From Nonomuraea turcica (GTDB taxonomy: Bacteria > Actinomycetota > Actinomycetes > Streptosporangiales > Streptosporangiaceae), in assembly GCF_030718205.1 (NCBI RefSeq), contig NZ_JAUZQF010000002.1:1-64000 (forward strand): DNA of 64,000 nt, in the 5' to 3' direction. Of this stretch, positions 52,084-61,180 are shown piece by piece. Position 1 is the first letter of the stretch; the number at the start of each line of letters is the position of its first letter. The notes under the pieces are model-generated. The model was not told where the DNA came from. It saw nothing but the letters and a program-made list of their open reading frames with translations, and did not search any database. The translations under genes were made by a program, and so were the position numbers.

Positions 52084-52593
52084 TTATGCGGCGGCCTCGA
52101 GGTAGGGCGCCCACAGGGGGTCTCCGACGAGCGACGCGCCGATCAGCCTCCAGTGGGCGCCCCGTGGCACCGCAGGGCTGACGCGTAGCGTCCACCCCAG
52201 CTCCTCCAGGTATTTGTCGGCCTTCCTATGGTTGCACGTCGTGCAGGACGCGACGCAGTTTTCCCAGGTGTGGGCGCCACCCCGGGACCGTGGGATGACG
52301 TGGTCGATGGTCTCGGCCCGCTGGCCGCAGTAGGCGCAGCGGTAGTTGTCACGACGCATGAGCGCCGCCCTGGTCAGGGGAATGCGCGACCGATAGGGGA
52401 TGCGGACGTATCTGCGGAGCCTGATCACCGAGGGCACATCGAGCGTGCAGCTGGCCGAGCGCAGCACCGCGCCCCTGCCGTCGCGATGCACGATGTCGGC
52501 CTTCTCCCGCAGCACGAGCACGATGGCACGATGCAGCGAGAGGGTGGTCATGGGCTCGTAAGTGGCATTGAGCAGCAGGACTTGGCGCGTCAT
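52084..52593 (-). CDS. HNH endonuclease domain protein
   Basis: 169 residues. C-terminal HNH domain: CAYCGQRAETIDHVIPRSRGGAHTWENCVASCTTCNHRKADK, with two zinc Cys pairs and the DH active pair. The N-terminus MTRQVLLLNATYEPMTTLSLHRAIVLVL is that of a widespread actinobacterial HNH family whose natural role is unknown; no restriction or phage genes are adjacent. ATG 52593 follows GGGAGAGG. A perfect 22-base palindrome lies 32 bases upstream. Confidence 0.92.
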   Translation of the reverse strand: MTRQVLLLNATYEPMTTLSLHRAIVLVLREKADIVHRDGRGAVLRSASCTLDVPSVIRLRRYVRIPYRSRIPLTRAALMRRDNYRCAYCGQRAETIDHVIPRSRGGAHTWENCVASCTTCNHRKADKYLEELGWTLRVSPAVPRGAHWRLIGASLVGDPLWAPYLEAAA

Positions 52594-52624
52594 CGTGCCT
52601 CTCCCTGCTGCGCGCGTATCAAAG

Positions 52625-52646
52625 GGGACATGCCGCGGCATGTCCC
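52625..52646. promoter_or_regulatory. Perfect 22-bp palindrome before the HNH gene
   Basis: Two 11-base arms (GGGACATGCCG and CGGCATGTCCC) with no spacer, 32 bases upstream of the HNH start. It is a strong candidate operator, or an RNA hairpin in the leader. The rest of the 280-base divergent region to 52874 shows no other clear signal. Confidence 0.6.
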
Positions 52647-52873
52647 GCCTGTCGGCCCCTCCTGGGGCACTCGTGCTTCCGTCACGTGGACCTCCGCCGG
52701 ACGGCCCAGCGGATGGTCACCACGGCACCGTCCTGTCACCAAGTCTGGCGTTTGCACCGTGGTCCCCGCCACCCCAAAAACATCCGTCCGGAATGACTAG
52801 AGGGACGCACGATACGTTTTATGCCCGCTTCACCAGCGCTTTACCCCTCCCCATTGGCAGTAGGGTTCCGTGC

Positions 52874-54931
52874 ATGACGCGAGAGCCGTATCCAACTGCA
52901 CGCCGCGAAGAGACCGTCGACATCCTGCACGGAACGCCCGTTCCGGATCCCTATCGGTGGCTTGAGGACCCCGACAGTCCGGAGACGAAGGGATGGCTCC
53001 TCGCGCAGGCTGAGCTGTTCTCCCGCGGAAGGGGCCCGCAGCGGTTCAAGAGCCGCATCGCCGAGCTGCTCAGGTCCGGCTCGGTCGGCACGCCGGCCTG
53101 GCGCGGCGGACGCTGCTTCTTCAGCCGCCGCACCCCCGACCAGGAGCACGCCGTCTACTACGTCGTCGAGCCGGACGGGACCGAGCGGGCGCTGGTCGAC
53201 CCCATGGGGATCGACCCGTCCGGGCTGACCACGCTCGACGCCGTGCAGCCTGACAAGGAGGGGCGCCTGCTGGCCTACCAGATCTCGGTCGGCGGCGACG
53301 AGGAGTCGGCGCTCTACGTCATGGACGTGGCGACGGGCACGCGCGTCGAGGGCCCGATCGACCGCTGCCGCTACTCCCCCATCGCCTGGATGCCCGGCGG
53401 CGAGGCGTTCTACTACGTGCGCAGGCTGCCGAGCACCGAGGTGCCGGAGAACGAGACGCAGTTCCACCGCCGCGTCTACCTGCACCGCGTCGGCACCTCC
53501 ACCGAGGACGACGTGATGATCTTCGGCGAGGGGCTGAAGATGACCAACTACTACGGCGTCTCGGTCTCGCGGGACGGCCGCTGGCTGCAGGTGTCCGCGC
53601 ACGAGGGCACCGCGCCGCGCAACGACCTCTGGGTGGCCGACCTGACCGCCTCCCCGCTGGAGCGGCCGGAGCTGACGGTGGTCCAGGAAGGCGTGGACGC
53701 GCAGACCGGGCTGGCCTTCGGCCGCGACGGCAGGCTCTACGTGCACACCGATCGCGAGGCGTCCAGGGCCAGGGTGTGCGTCACCGACCCGGCCACGCCC
53801 GGCTACGACACCTGGCGCGAGCTGATCCCCGAGGACCCCGAGGCGGTGCTGAGCGACTTCGCGATCCTCGACGACCTCGAACGCCCGGTCATGCTGGTGG
53901 GCTGGACCCGTCACGCGATCAGCGAGATCACCGTCCACGACCTGGAGACCGGCGAGCGGGTCGGCGAGGTGCCCACGCCCGGGCTCGGCACGATCGGCGG
54001 CATCTCCGAGCGCCCCGAGGGCGGCCACGAGGCCTGGTTCGGCTACACCGACAACACCACGCCGCCCACCATCCAGCGCTATGACGCCAGGACCGGCGAG
54101 ACGACGCTGTGGGCGGCCTCGCCGGGGGCCGTCGAGGTGCCGGAGGTGCGCACCCGGCAGGTCGTCTATCAGTCGAAGGACGGCACGGACGTCCGCATGC
54201 TGATCATCTCTCCACTTGAGGAGAGCTCGGGCCCGCGGCCCACGATCCTCTACGGCTACGGCGGCTTCGGGCTGTCGATGACCCCCGGCTACTCGGCGTC
54301 GGTCCTGGCCTGGGTGGAGGCCGGCGGCGTCTACGCCATCGCCAACCTGCGCGGCGGCGGCGAGGAGGGCGAGGACTGGCACCGCGCGGGCATGCTGGCC
54401 CATAAGCAGAACGTGTTCGACGACTTCCACGCGGCCGCCGAGCACCTCATCGAGACCGGGGTGACCACGTCCGCCCAGCTCGGCATCTCCGGCGGCTCCA
54501 ACGGCGGCCTGCTCGTGGGCGCCGCGCTGACGCAGCGCCCCGAGCTCTACGCGGCCGTGGTGTGCTCCGCGCCGCTGCTCGACATGATCAGGTACGAGCA
54601 GTTCGGCCTCGGCGCCACCTGGAACGTCGAGTACGGCAGCGCCGAGGACCCCGAGCAATTCGGCTGGTTGCTGGGATATTCGCCCTACCACCACGTCCAG
54701 GAGGCGGTGACGTACCCGGCAACGCTGTTCACCGTCTTCCAGTCCGACACGCGCGTGCACCCGCTGCACGCGTGGAAGATGTGCGCGGCGCTCCAGCATG
54801 TCTCCACGGCGGAGCGGCCGGTGTTGCTGCGTAACGAGGCCGAGGTGGGGCACGGGGCACGCGCGGTGAGCCGCACGGTCGACTTGTCGGCCGACACGCT
54901 GACCTTCCTCGCCACGCACACCGGACTCTAG
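52874..54931 (+). CDS. Prolyl oligopeptidase family (S9A) peptidase
   Basis: 685 residues, cytoplasmic (no signal peptide). N-terminal segment [23 protein letters not shown] is the S9A signature, then a seven-bladed propeller, and the C-terminal alpha/beta hydrolase domain with Ser542 (GISGGSNGG), Asp625 (QSDTRVHP) and His660 (EVGHGA). It cleaves short peptides after proline. Followed after nine bases by the AraC gene. Confidence 0.95.
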   Translation: MTREPYPTARREETVDILHGTPVPDPYRWLEDPDSPETKGWLLAQAELFSRGRGPQRFKSRIAELLRSGSVGTPAWRGGRCFFSRRTPDQEHAVYYVVEPDGTERALVDPMGIDPSGLTTLDAVQPDKEGRLLAYQISVGGDEESALYVMDVATGTRVEGPIDRCRYSPIAWMPGGEAFYYVRRLPSTEVPENETQFHRRVYLHRVGTSTEDDVMIFGEGLKMTNYYGVSVSRDGRWLQVSAHEGTAPRNDLWVADLTASPLERPELTVVQEGVDAQTGLAFGRDGRLYVHTDREASRARVCVTDPATPGYDTWRELIPEDPEAVLSDFAILDDLERPVMLVGWTRHAISEITVHDLETGERVGEVPTPGLGTIGGISERPEGGHEAWFGYTDNTTPPTIQRYDARTGETTLWAASPGAVEVPEVRTRQVVYQSKDGTDVRMLIISPLEESSGPRPTILYGYGGFGLSMTPGYSASVLAWVEAGGVYAIANLRGGGEEGEDWHRAGMLAHKQNVFDDFHAAAEHLIETGVTTSAQLGISGGSNGGLLVGAALTQRPELYAAVVCSAPLLDMIRYEQFGLGATWNVEYGSAEDPEQFGWLLGYSPYHHVQEAVTYPATLFTVFQSDTRVHPLHAWKMCAALQHVSTAERPVLLRNEAEVGHGARAVSRTVDLSADTLTFLATHTGL

Positions 54932-54940
54932 TCTGGACAC

Positions 54941-55732
54941 ATGAGCACGCTGGGGCCGGCCATGGTGGAGGCCGCCCCCAGCGCTGCGTTGCGCCCCTAC
55001 GTGACGCGGCTGTGCGCTTACCGCGAGCACTACGGCTCCCCGATCACGCGGTCGGAGGCCGCGATGCCGGGGGCCGTGCTCATCCTCGCGTTCGGCGCGC
55101 CGATGGAGGTGGGCGGGGAGCGGTTCACGGCGTTCACGGGCGGGCTGGGCGACCGGTTCACCGTCACCCGCGTGAGCGGGCCCTGCGAGGGCGTGGAGGT
55201 GGTGCTCACGCCGTTCGGGGCCAGGCGCCTCTACGGCCTGCCGCTCCGGCATCTGACGAACCTGACCGTACCGGTCGGGGACCTGCTGGGGCCGTGGGCG
55301 GATATGGTGGTGGGCCGGTTGGCCGAGACGCCGTCGTGGCGGGAGCGGCTGGCGCTGGCCGACCGGCTGCTCACGGCCCGCATCCATGAGGAGCCTCCGC
55401 TGGGGCCCGAGGTGCCGTGGGCGTGGGCGCGGCTGCTGGCATCGGGCGGCCGGCTGAGCGCCGCTTCGCTGGCGGAGTCGCTCGGCTGGAGCCACCGGCA
55501 CCTCGTGGCGCGTTTCCAGGACCAGATCGGGCTGCCGCCGAAGACGGTGGCCCGGGTGATCAGGTTCGGGCGGGCCATGCGCATGCTGCACTCCGGCACC
55601 CCCATCGCGCAGGTGGCGGCGGAGTGCGGCTTCTACGACCAGGCGCACATGAACCGGGAGTTCCGGGTGCTCGGGGACACGACGCCAGGTCAGATTTATC
55701 CAAGACCGGAGGGTGCGGGCCGGGCATCCTGA
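54941..55732 (+). CDS. AraC-family transcriptional regulator
   Basis: 263 residues. The C-terminal double helix-turn-helix (LSAASLAESLGWSHRHLVARFQDQIG and TPIAQVAAECGFYDQAHMNREFRVLGDTTPGQI) is typical; the N-terminal sensor domain is of the type seen in DUF6597-like AraC proteins. It is followed after five bases by a VOC gene and then a cupin gene, which it may control. Confidence 0.93.
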   Translation: MSTLGPAMVEAAPSAALRPYVTRLCAYREHYGSPITRSEAAMPGAVLILAFGAPMEVGGERFTAFTGGLGDRFTVTRVSGPCEGVEVVLTPFGARRLYGLPLRHLTNLTVPVGDLLGPWADMVVGRLAETPSWRERLALADRLLTARIHEEPPLGPEVPWAWARLLASGGRLSAASLAESLGWSHRHLVARFQDQIGLPPKTVARVIRFGRAMRMLHSGTPIAQVAAECGFYDQAHMNREFRVLGDTTPGQIYPRPEGAGRAS

Positions 55733-55737
55733 GCGTC

Positions 55738-56088
55738 ATGGAGCGAACCGTTTACGCACTAGCCCGTTACGAGGACTGCCAGGCCGCGATCGACTTCCTG
55801 ACCAGCGCGTTCGGGTTCCGGGTGCACGAAGCGTCCAAGAACGACGAAGGCAAGGTCAACCACGCCGAGTTGCTCGTCGGCAACGACCTGATCATGATCG
55901 GCGAAGGGCGGCCCGGCGGGCCCGGCATCTACGTCGCGGTCGCCGACGTCGATGCCCACCATGACCGTGCCAAGGCGGCGGGGGCCTCGATCACCATGGA
56001 GCTGGTCGACCAGCCGTACGGGTCGCGCGAGTACGGCTGCACGGACCCGCACGGCAACAGCTGGTGGTTCGGAACGTACCGGCCATGA
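55738..56088 (+). CDS. VOC-family glyoxalase/bleomycin-resistance-like protein
   Basis: 116 residues of one VOC module, PhnB-like: RYEDCQAAIDFLTSAFGFRV, GNDLIMIGEGRPGGPGIYVAVADVDAHHDRAKAAGASI, and YGCTDPHGNSWWFGTY. Metal ligands fit His/Glu positions in part. Overlaps the cupin gene by ATGA. Substrate unknown. Confidence 0.9.
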   Translation: MERTVYALARYEDCQAAIDFLTSAFGFRVHEASKNDEGKVNHAELLVGNDLIMIGEGRPGGPGIYVAVADVDAHHDRAKAAGASITMELVDQPYGSREYGCTDPHGNSWWFGTYRP

Positions 56089-56504
56089 GCCTGCTCAAAG
56101 CGGAGGCGTTGCTCGGGCAGACGGCCGGGCGGATGGAGGGGTCGTTCCTGGTCGCGGAGTGGAGCGACCCCGGCTCGACCCCCGGATACATCGCCCCGCC
56201 GCACCGGCATTTACGCGATGACGAGATCTGGTACGTGCTGGAGGGCACACTGAGGTTCCGGCTGGGCGACGACGAGGTGGAGGCCGAAGCGGGAGCGGCG
56301 GTGGTGGGGCCCGCGGGGGTGCCCCACACGTTCTGGAACCCGTCGCGCTCGCCGGCCCGATACCTGGTGGTGATGTCGCCGGGGACGGTGCGGCTGATCG
56401 AGGAGGTCCACTCGGTGCCGGACCGCTCGGGGGAACGGCTGCGGGAGCTCTTCGAACGGCACGGATGCGAGTACCTGCCGGACCTGTGGGCGGAGAGGGG
56501 TTAG
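56085..56504 (+). CDS. Cupin-domain protein
   Basis: 139 residues, cupin barrel with motif 1 (PPHRHLRDDEIWYVLEGTLRFRLG) and motif 2 (VGPAGVPHTFWNPS). The His/Glu/His metal ligands are present. A TTA codon encodes a Leu in motif 1 (56211-56213). Its stop overlaps the convergent purU stop by three bases. Function unknown. Confidence 0.88.
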   Translation: MSLLKAEALLGQTAGRMEGSFLVAEWSDPGSTPGYIAPPHRHLRDDEIWYVLEGTLRFRLGDDEVEAEAGAAVVGPAGVPHTFWNPSRSPARYLVVMSPGTVRLIEEVHSVPDRSGERLRELFERHGCEYLPDLWAERG

Positions 56505-57376
56505 CGCGGGAAGACGATGGTCTTGTGGCCGTCGAGCAGCACCCGCTGCTCGGTGTGCCACTTGACCGCCCTGGCCAGGGTCACGCACTCCACGTCCCGC
56601 CCGATCGCGGCCAGGTCCTCGGGCGAGTGGCTGTGGTTGACCCTGGCCACTTCCTGCTCGATGATCGGCCCCTCGTCCAGGTCGGAGGTCACGTAGTGAG
56701 CGGTGGCGCCGATCAGCTTGACGCCGCGGTCGTAGGCCTGGTGGTAAGGCTTGGCGCCCTTGAACGACGGCAGGAACGAGTGATGGATGTTGATCGCCCG
56801 CCCGGCCAGCTTCTCGCATAGGTCCTGCGAGAGCACCTGCATGTAGCGGGCCAGCACCACCAGGTCCACCTGATAGTGCTCGACCAGCGCCAGCACCTCG
56901 GCCTCCTGCTTGAGCTTGGTCCCCGCGGTGATCGGCAGGTGGTGGTAGTCAATGCCGTACGACTGCGTGAGCGGCCGCAGGTCGGGATGGTTGGACACGA
57001 CGGCCACGATGTCGATGTCGAGAGTCTTGGCCTTGACCCTGTAGAGCAGGTCGTTGAGGCAGTGGTCGAACTTGCTGACCATGATCAGCACCCGCGGCTT
57101 CCTCGCCACGCCGCGCACCGTGAACTCCATGGCGAAGTCGGGCGCCAGCGCCGCGAAGGCCGCGTTGAGCTCGTCCTCACCCAGCGGCCCGGCGAACTGC
57201 ACGCGCATGAAGAAGCGCTGCGCGACCCTGTCGCCGAACTGCTGGCTCTCGATGATGTTGCATCCGTGCCGAGCCAGCAGGCCGGAGACGGCGGCCACCA
57301 CACCGGGCCGGTCGGGACAGGACAGCGTCAGGATGTATTCGGCTGGGCTGGTCACTTCGTTCACTCTCGCGGACAT
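56501..57376 (-). CDS. purU: Formyltetrahydrofolate deformylase
   Basis: Hydrolyses 10-formyl-THF to THF and formate, balancing one-carbon units. 291 residues: an N-terminal ACT domain (YILTLSCPDRPGVVAAVSGLLARHGCNI) and a formyltransferase domain (VLIMVSKFDHCLNDLLYR, catalytic NIHHSFLPSFKGAKPY). Strand and spacing suggest its own promoter in the 238-base region before pit. Confidence 0.96.
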   Translation of the reverse strand: MSARVNEVTSPAEYILTLSCPDRPGVVAAVSGLLARHGCNIIESQQFGDRVAQRFFMRVQFAGPLGEDELNAAFAALAPDFAMEFTVRGVARKPRVLIMVSKFDHCLNDLLYRVKAKTLDIDIVAVVSNHPDLRPLTQSYGIDYHHLPITAGTKLKQEAEVLALVEHYQVDLVVLARYMQVLSQDLCEKLAGRAINIHHSFLPSFKGAKPYHQAYDRGVKLIGATAHYVTSDLDEGPIIEQEVARVNHSHSPEDLAAIGRDVECVTLARAVKWHTEQRVLLDGHKTIVFPR

Positions 57377-57614
57377 GGGATCGTCGGGTGCCTTGCGGCT
57401 GATCTGGGCAGATTACCGGTCGCCCGGCCCGTCCGTCCGCCGCCTCCCCCGTTGAGCACCGGCAGTGGCGGCACGATCGAGCGTACCGGGCGCGACGCAG
57501 TGTCCCCGGCGATGGCGCTGATCTCCCGGATCTTGGGTAGTAGTCGGGCATTACGGACACTCGCCGGGAGTTTTGGCGCGCCTTGCCACAACCGGGCGGG
57601 CGGGAAAGGAGCGC

Positions 57615-58562
57615 ATGCTTTTGGAAGCCGCCGTTCTGATCGTGGTCGCGGGCTTGTTCGCGGTCGTGTCCGGGGTCAACGACGGGGGCGCCCTTCTCGC
57701 CACCGGGCTCAAGCTGCCCACCGTGCGCCCTGCCACCGGCATCCTCGCCCTGGTGGTGATGGTGGCGGTCGTGCCGCTGGTCACGCACCAGGTGGCGCGG
57801 ACCTTCGTGACCAGGCTGGCGAGCTTCCAGGAGCCCGGCGGCAAGATCGCGACGACGATCGCGGTGATCGCGGCCCTGGCCGTGGCGGCGGTGCTCAGCG
57901 CGAAGGGCCGCCCGACCAGCCTCACGCTGGCCATCGTGGGCGGCCTCACCGGGGCCGGGCTCGGCTGGGGGCTGCCGGTCTCGCCGGGGTGGGTGGCGCT
58001 GGTGCTGGCGTTCGGCCTGGCGGCGCCCGCCGTCGGCGGGCTGCTGGCCTGGGTGCTCATCCGGGTGCTGGTGGCGGTGGCCACGGCGCGGGGGCTGGGG
58101 GGCTGGCATCGGGCGGGGTTCCTGCTCCAGACCCTCGCGTACGCGGCAAACGACGGCCAGAAGATGCTCGCCGTGTTCATGATCGCACTGGGCTTCCCGG
58201 GCGCGCCGATCGCGTACACGTCGCTGGTGGCCGCCCTGTTCGCGCTCGGCACCCTGTACGGGCTGCCCAAGGCCGGACGCACGCTCAGCCGCGAGATCAT
58301 CGTCTTCCGGCCCACGCACGGGGTCGCCGCGGAGCTGGCGGCAGGCGTCGCGGTGATCGGCTGCGCGGCCGTCGGCATGCCGGTGAGCATGACGCAGGCG
58401 GTCGCCGGAGGACTCGTCGGCGCGGGCATCGCCCAGGGCGGCGGACGGGTCCGCTGGTACGCCGCCGTCAAGATCGGTACGGCCTGGATGCTGACCCTCC
58501 CGGCGAGCGCGCTGCTGGGCGGGGTGGGGGCCTTCGTGGTGAAGGGGATGACGCAGGGGTGA
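57615..58562 (+). CDS. pit: PiT-family inorganic phosphate transporter
   Basis: 315 residues with about ten hydrophobic segments. The family signatures appear twice in modified form: VSGVNDGGALLATGL near the N-terminus and YAANDGQKMLAVFMIALG in the middle. Proton-coupled low-affinity phosphate uptake. ATG 57615 follows AAAGGAG. It is followed after 25 bases by its DUF47 partner. No clear Pho box was seen upstream. Confidence 0.92.
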   Translation: MLLEAAVLIVVAGLFAVVSGVNDGGALLATGLKLPTVRPATGILALVVMVAVVPLVTHQVARTFVTRLASFQEPGGKIATTIAVIAALAVAAVLSAKGRPTSLTLAIVGGLTGAGLGWGLPVSPGWVALVLAFGLAAPAVGGLLAWVLIRVLVAVATARGLGGWHRAGFLLQTLAYAANDGQKMLAVFMIALGFPGAPIAYTSLVAALFALGTLYGLPKAGRTLSREIIVFRPTHGVAAELAAGVAVIGCAAVGMPVSMTQAVAGGLVGAGIAQGGGRVRWYAAVKIGTAWMLTLPASALLGGVGAFVVKGMTQG

Positions 58563-58587
58563 ACGCGTACGGGAAGGCAGGCAGGCG

Positions 58588-59220
58588 ATGAAGCGGCTCC
58601 GGCGGATCAGGGATCTCATGGCCGGCCGCATGGACAGCGCGGTCACCGAGGCCCTGCTCGGGCAGCTCAATGCCACCAAGGAGGGAGCGTGGCTGGCCAT
58701 GGCGATGATCGGCGGCGAGGTGGGCCGTACGGGGGCGCACGAGCAGATGCGCTCGATCGAGCACCTCGGCGACGAGGAGCGTGCCCGCCTCATCGACGAG
58801 CTCAAGACCGCTCTCGTCACCCCCATCGATCCGGAGGACCTGTTCCGGCTGTCCCGGTCGATCGACGACGTGCTCGACTCGCTGCGGGACTTCGTCCGCG
58901 AGTCCCACCTCTACCAGGTGCCCGACCAGATCCGCTTCTCTCCCCTGCTCGACCAGGTCATCGTCGGCATCGACGCGCTCGAGAGCGCCGTCCGCGGCCT
59001 GGCCGCCCGGCCCTCCGGGGTGGCGGCCGACGCGCTGGAGGCGAAGAAGGCGGGCGGGGCCATCCGGCGGATGTACCAGTACGAGATCTCGCGGATCTTC
59101 TCTGGGGAGCTGACGGCGGACGTCATGAAGGAGCGGGAGCTGGTGCGCCGTCTGGAGATCGTCGGCATGGCCATCGGCGACGCGGCCGACGCGATCGCGG
59201 ACGGAGCGATGAAGCGGTGA
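58588..59220 (+). CDS. DUF47 (PhoU-like) Pit accessory protein
   Basis: 210 residues of helical PhoU-like DUF47. Acidic/His residues that bind metal clusters in relatives are visible (EHLGDEERARLIDELKTALVTPIDPEDL, SIDDVLDSLRDFVRE). Such proteins accompany PiT transporters and control them. Ends ten bases before the convergent SDR gene. Confidence 0.94.
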   Translation: MKRLRRIRDLMAGRMDSAVTEALLGQLNATKEGAWLAMAMIGGEVGRTGAHEQMRSIEHLGDEERARLIDELKTALVTPIDPEDLFRLSRSIDDVLDSLRDFVRESHLYQVPDQIRFSPLLDQVIVGIDALESAVRGLAARPSGVAADALEAKKAGGAIRRMYQYEISRIFSGELTADVMKERELVRRLEIVGMAIGDAADAIADGAMKR

Positions 59221-59229
59221 ACCCCGTGG

Positions 59230-60195
59230 TCAGCGGATTGGGGCGAAGGCGTCGACGCCGGTCAGGCCGGCCGAGAGCCGCCACAAACGTGCCGCCTCAT
59301 CCGGGTCGATCGCGTAGGGGCGCACTCCCCGCCCAGGGTTGTCTTCGATGGTCACCTCCGCGATCTCGCAGTCCTCGCAGTAGACGCCGCCCATGCCGGC
59401 CAGCTGTGGCGAGGTGGCCGCCCATACTTGGGTCGCCGCGCCCTGCTCGGGCGTCTTGAAACTGGGGTCCAGCGCGTTGCCCGCCTCATCGATCCACCCG
59501 GCCGCCACCATCTCCTCCTTGGGCAGGTGCCGCTGCAGCGGTGTGAGAATGGCACCGGGATGCAGCGAGAACGCCCGCACCCCCGCGTCCCGCCCGAGCG
59601 CGTCGAGCTGCACGGCGAACAGGATGTTGGCGGTCTTCGCCTGCCCGTATGCCAGCCACTTGTCATACCCCCGCTCGAACTGCACGTCGTCCCACCGGAT
59701 GCCCGAATGGCGGTGACCACCGGACGAGACGGTCACGACCCGGCCCTGGCCGCGGGCGATGGCCGGCCACAGGCGGTTGACGAGTGCGTGGTGCCCGAGG
59801 TGGTTGGTCGCGAACTGCGCCTCCCAGCCAGGACCGACCCGCGTCTCAGGGCAGGCCATGATGCCCGCGTTGGCGATGACGAACTCGGCGCTGCGACCGG
59901 TGGCGAGGAAACGCTCCGCGAACCGCCGTACGCTCTCCAGGTCAGCGAGGTCGAGCTCGTCCACCTCGACCCCGTCGATGCCCCCGACCGCCTCCTGAGC
60001 GGTGTCGGGACGGCGGGCGGGAACGACGACGCGGGCGCCGGCCCGGGCGAGCGCACGCGTGGTCTCCAGCCCCAGGCCGGAGTAGCCGCCGGTGACGATC
60101 GCCAGCTTCCCGGACAGATCGATCCCCTGGAGCACGTCGTCCGCGGTGCTCCTGGCTCCGAAGCCCGACCCGATCTTGTGTTGTGGCGTTGTCAT
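59230..60195 (-). CDS. Short-chain dehydrogenase, retinol-dehydrogenase-like
   Basis: 321 residues. Cofactor motif TGGYSGLGLETTRALA, NAGIM, the catalytic Ser in VSSGGH, and YGQAKTANI (Tyr-x3-Lys). The long N-terminus and extra C-terminal segment are typical of the RDH-like SDR subgroup. Lies 33 bases downstream of the LLM oxidoreductase; a 14-base palindrome in the gap suggests an own promoter. Substrate unknown. Confidence 0.92.
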   Translation of the reverse strand: MTTPQHKIGSGFGARSTADDVLQGIDLSGKLAIVTGGYSGLGLETTRALARAGARVVVPARRPDTAQEAVGGIDGVEVDELDLADLESVRRFAERFLATGRSAEFVIANAGIMACPETRVGPGWEAQFATNHLGHHALVNRLWPAIARGQGRVVTVSSGGHRHSGIRWDDVQFERGYDKWLAYGQAKTANILFAVQLDALGRDAGVRAFSLHPGAILTPLQRHLPKEEMVAAGWIDEAGNALDPSFKTPEQGAATQVWAATSPQLAGMGGVYCEDCEIAEVTIEDNPGRGVRPYAIDPDEAARLWRLSAGLTGVDAFAPIR

Positions 60196-60212
60196 GTCCC
60201 CACGCTACGAAG

Positions 60213-60232
60213 TGGAGCGCGCTCCAGGTCAA
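60213..60232 (-). promoter_or_regulatory. SDR promoter with palindromic operator
   Basis: TTGACC (60232-60227) is a -35 box; the adjoining 14-base palindrome TGGAGCGCGCTCCA (60226-60213) fills most of the 17-base spacer before a weak -10. The palindrome is of the type bound by TetR-family repressors, which would cover the promoter. Confidence 0.55.
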
Positions 60233-61110
60233 CCCGGCAGGGCAGGGGCGAGGTGAGCGAGCTGGGTGAGAGCGTCGGCGAGGTCCGGGGCGTCGGGCGA
60301 CAAGGGCTGGATGGCGACGTGGTCGGCGCCGGCGTCCAGGTGGGCGCGGATCCGCTTGACGACGGCGTCCGCATCGCCCCAGGCCACGATGGCGTCTGCC
60401 AGGCGGTCGCTGCCCCCGTCGGCGAAGTCGGCGTCCGTGAAGCCCAGCGTGCGCAGGTTGTTGAGGTAGTTGGGCAGGGTCAGGTAGTAGGCCATGTGGG
60501 TGCGGGCGATCTCGCGGGCGCGGGCCGGGTCGGACTCCAGGACGACCGCCTGCTCGGGGATCAGGAGGCGGTCGGGGCCGAGGATGCGGCGGGCCTGGGC
60601 GGTGTGCTCCGGCGGCACGAAGTAGGAGTGGGCGCCGGCCGCCCGGTCCCGGGACAGCTCCAGCATCTTCGGGCGCAGCGCGGCCAGGATCCTCGGCGCG
60701 CCCGCCTCAGGCAGGCTCTGCGCGGCCTCGTCCATGGCCTCGAGGTAGGCCCGCATCGTGCTCAGCGGCTTGCCGTAATCGTGCCCGCGCCGTCCCACCA
60801 GAGGGGCGTGGCTGACGCCGATGCCCAGCAGGAAACGGCCCGGGTAGCCGTCGGCCAGCGCGACACCCGCCGCCGTCATGGTCATGGCGTCGCGGGCCCA
60901 GAGGTTGGCGATGCCGGTGCCGACGACGATGCGCTCGGTGGCGGCCAGCACGATGGCCGCCACCGTGAACGGCTCCTTGCTGCCCCAGCCTTCGTTGACC
61001 CAGAGGGTGCCGTAACCCAGCTCCTCGATCCGGGCCGCCGCCCGCCGGGCCTCCTCGGCGGGGGCCTTGCCGATCATGGGATGCCAGACTCCGACGCGGC
61101 CGATGTCCAC
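60229..61110 (-). CDS. LLM-class F420-dependent oxidoreductase
   Basis: 293 residues of luciferase-like TIM barrel. Start VDIGRVGVWHPMIGKAPAEEARRAAARIEELGYGTLWVNE; then IVVGTGIANLWARDAMTM, GRFLLGIGVSHAPLVGRRG, and a C-terminal FADGGSDRLADAIVAWGDADAVVKRIRAHLDAGADHVAI, typical of actinobacterial members that use F420. GTG 61110 follows GGGGAG; the frame extends to 61737 without similarity. Divergent from arsR. Substrate unknown. Confidence 0.92.
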   Translation of the reverse strand: MDIGRVGVWHPMIGKAPAEEARRAAARIEELGYGTLWVNEGWGSKEPFTVAAIVLAATERIVVGTGIANLWARDAMTMTAAGVALADGYPGRFLLGIGVSHAPLVGRRGHDYGKPLSTMRAYLEAMDEAAQSLPEAGAPRILAALRPKMLELSRDRAAGAHSYFVPPEHTAQARRILGPDRLLIPEQAVVLESDPARAREIARTHMAYYLTLPNYLNNLRTLGFTDADFADGGSDRLADAIVAWGDADAVVKRIRAHLDAGADHVAIQPLSPDAPDLADALTQLAHLAPALPG

Positions 61111-61126
61111 GGTCGCTCCCCTCGCA

Positions 61127-61180
61127 TAGGATGTTCGATCGAGATGGAACACTACACGAGTGTTCGACCGACGTCGAACA
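61127..61180. promoter_or_regulatory. arsR -10 box and two ArsR-type operators
   Basis: A -10 box TAGGAT (61127-61132) precedes arsR. Two sites with TGTTC-N10-GAACA lie at 61132-61151 and 61161-61180; the second is the better palindrome (TGTTCGAC-CGAC-GTCGAACA). Spacing between their centres is 29 bases. One overlaps the transcription start, the other the first codons of arsR. Confidence 0.65.

Noticed and set aside
52625-52646. SOS (LexA) box before the HNH endonuclease
   Set aside because: The palindrome lacks the GAAC-N4-GTTC core of the actinobacterial LexA site.
52841-55648. A 935-codon antisense open frame over the prolyl oligopeptidase and AraC genes
   Set aside because: Both sense genes have full sets of motifs; the antisense product is His/Arg/Gly-rich without domains.
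57377-57614. Pho box upstream of the pit gene
   Set aside because: No pair of GTTCACC-like direct repeats could be found by eye in the region.
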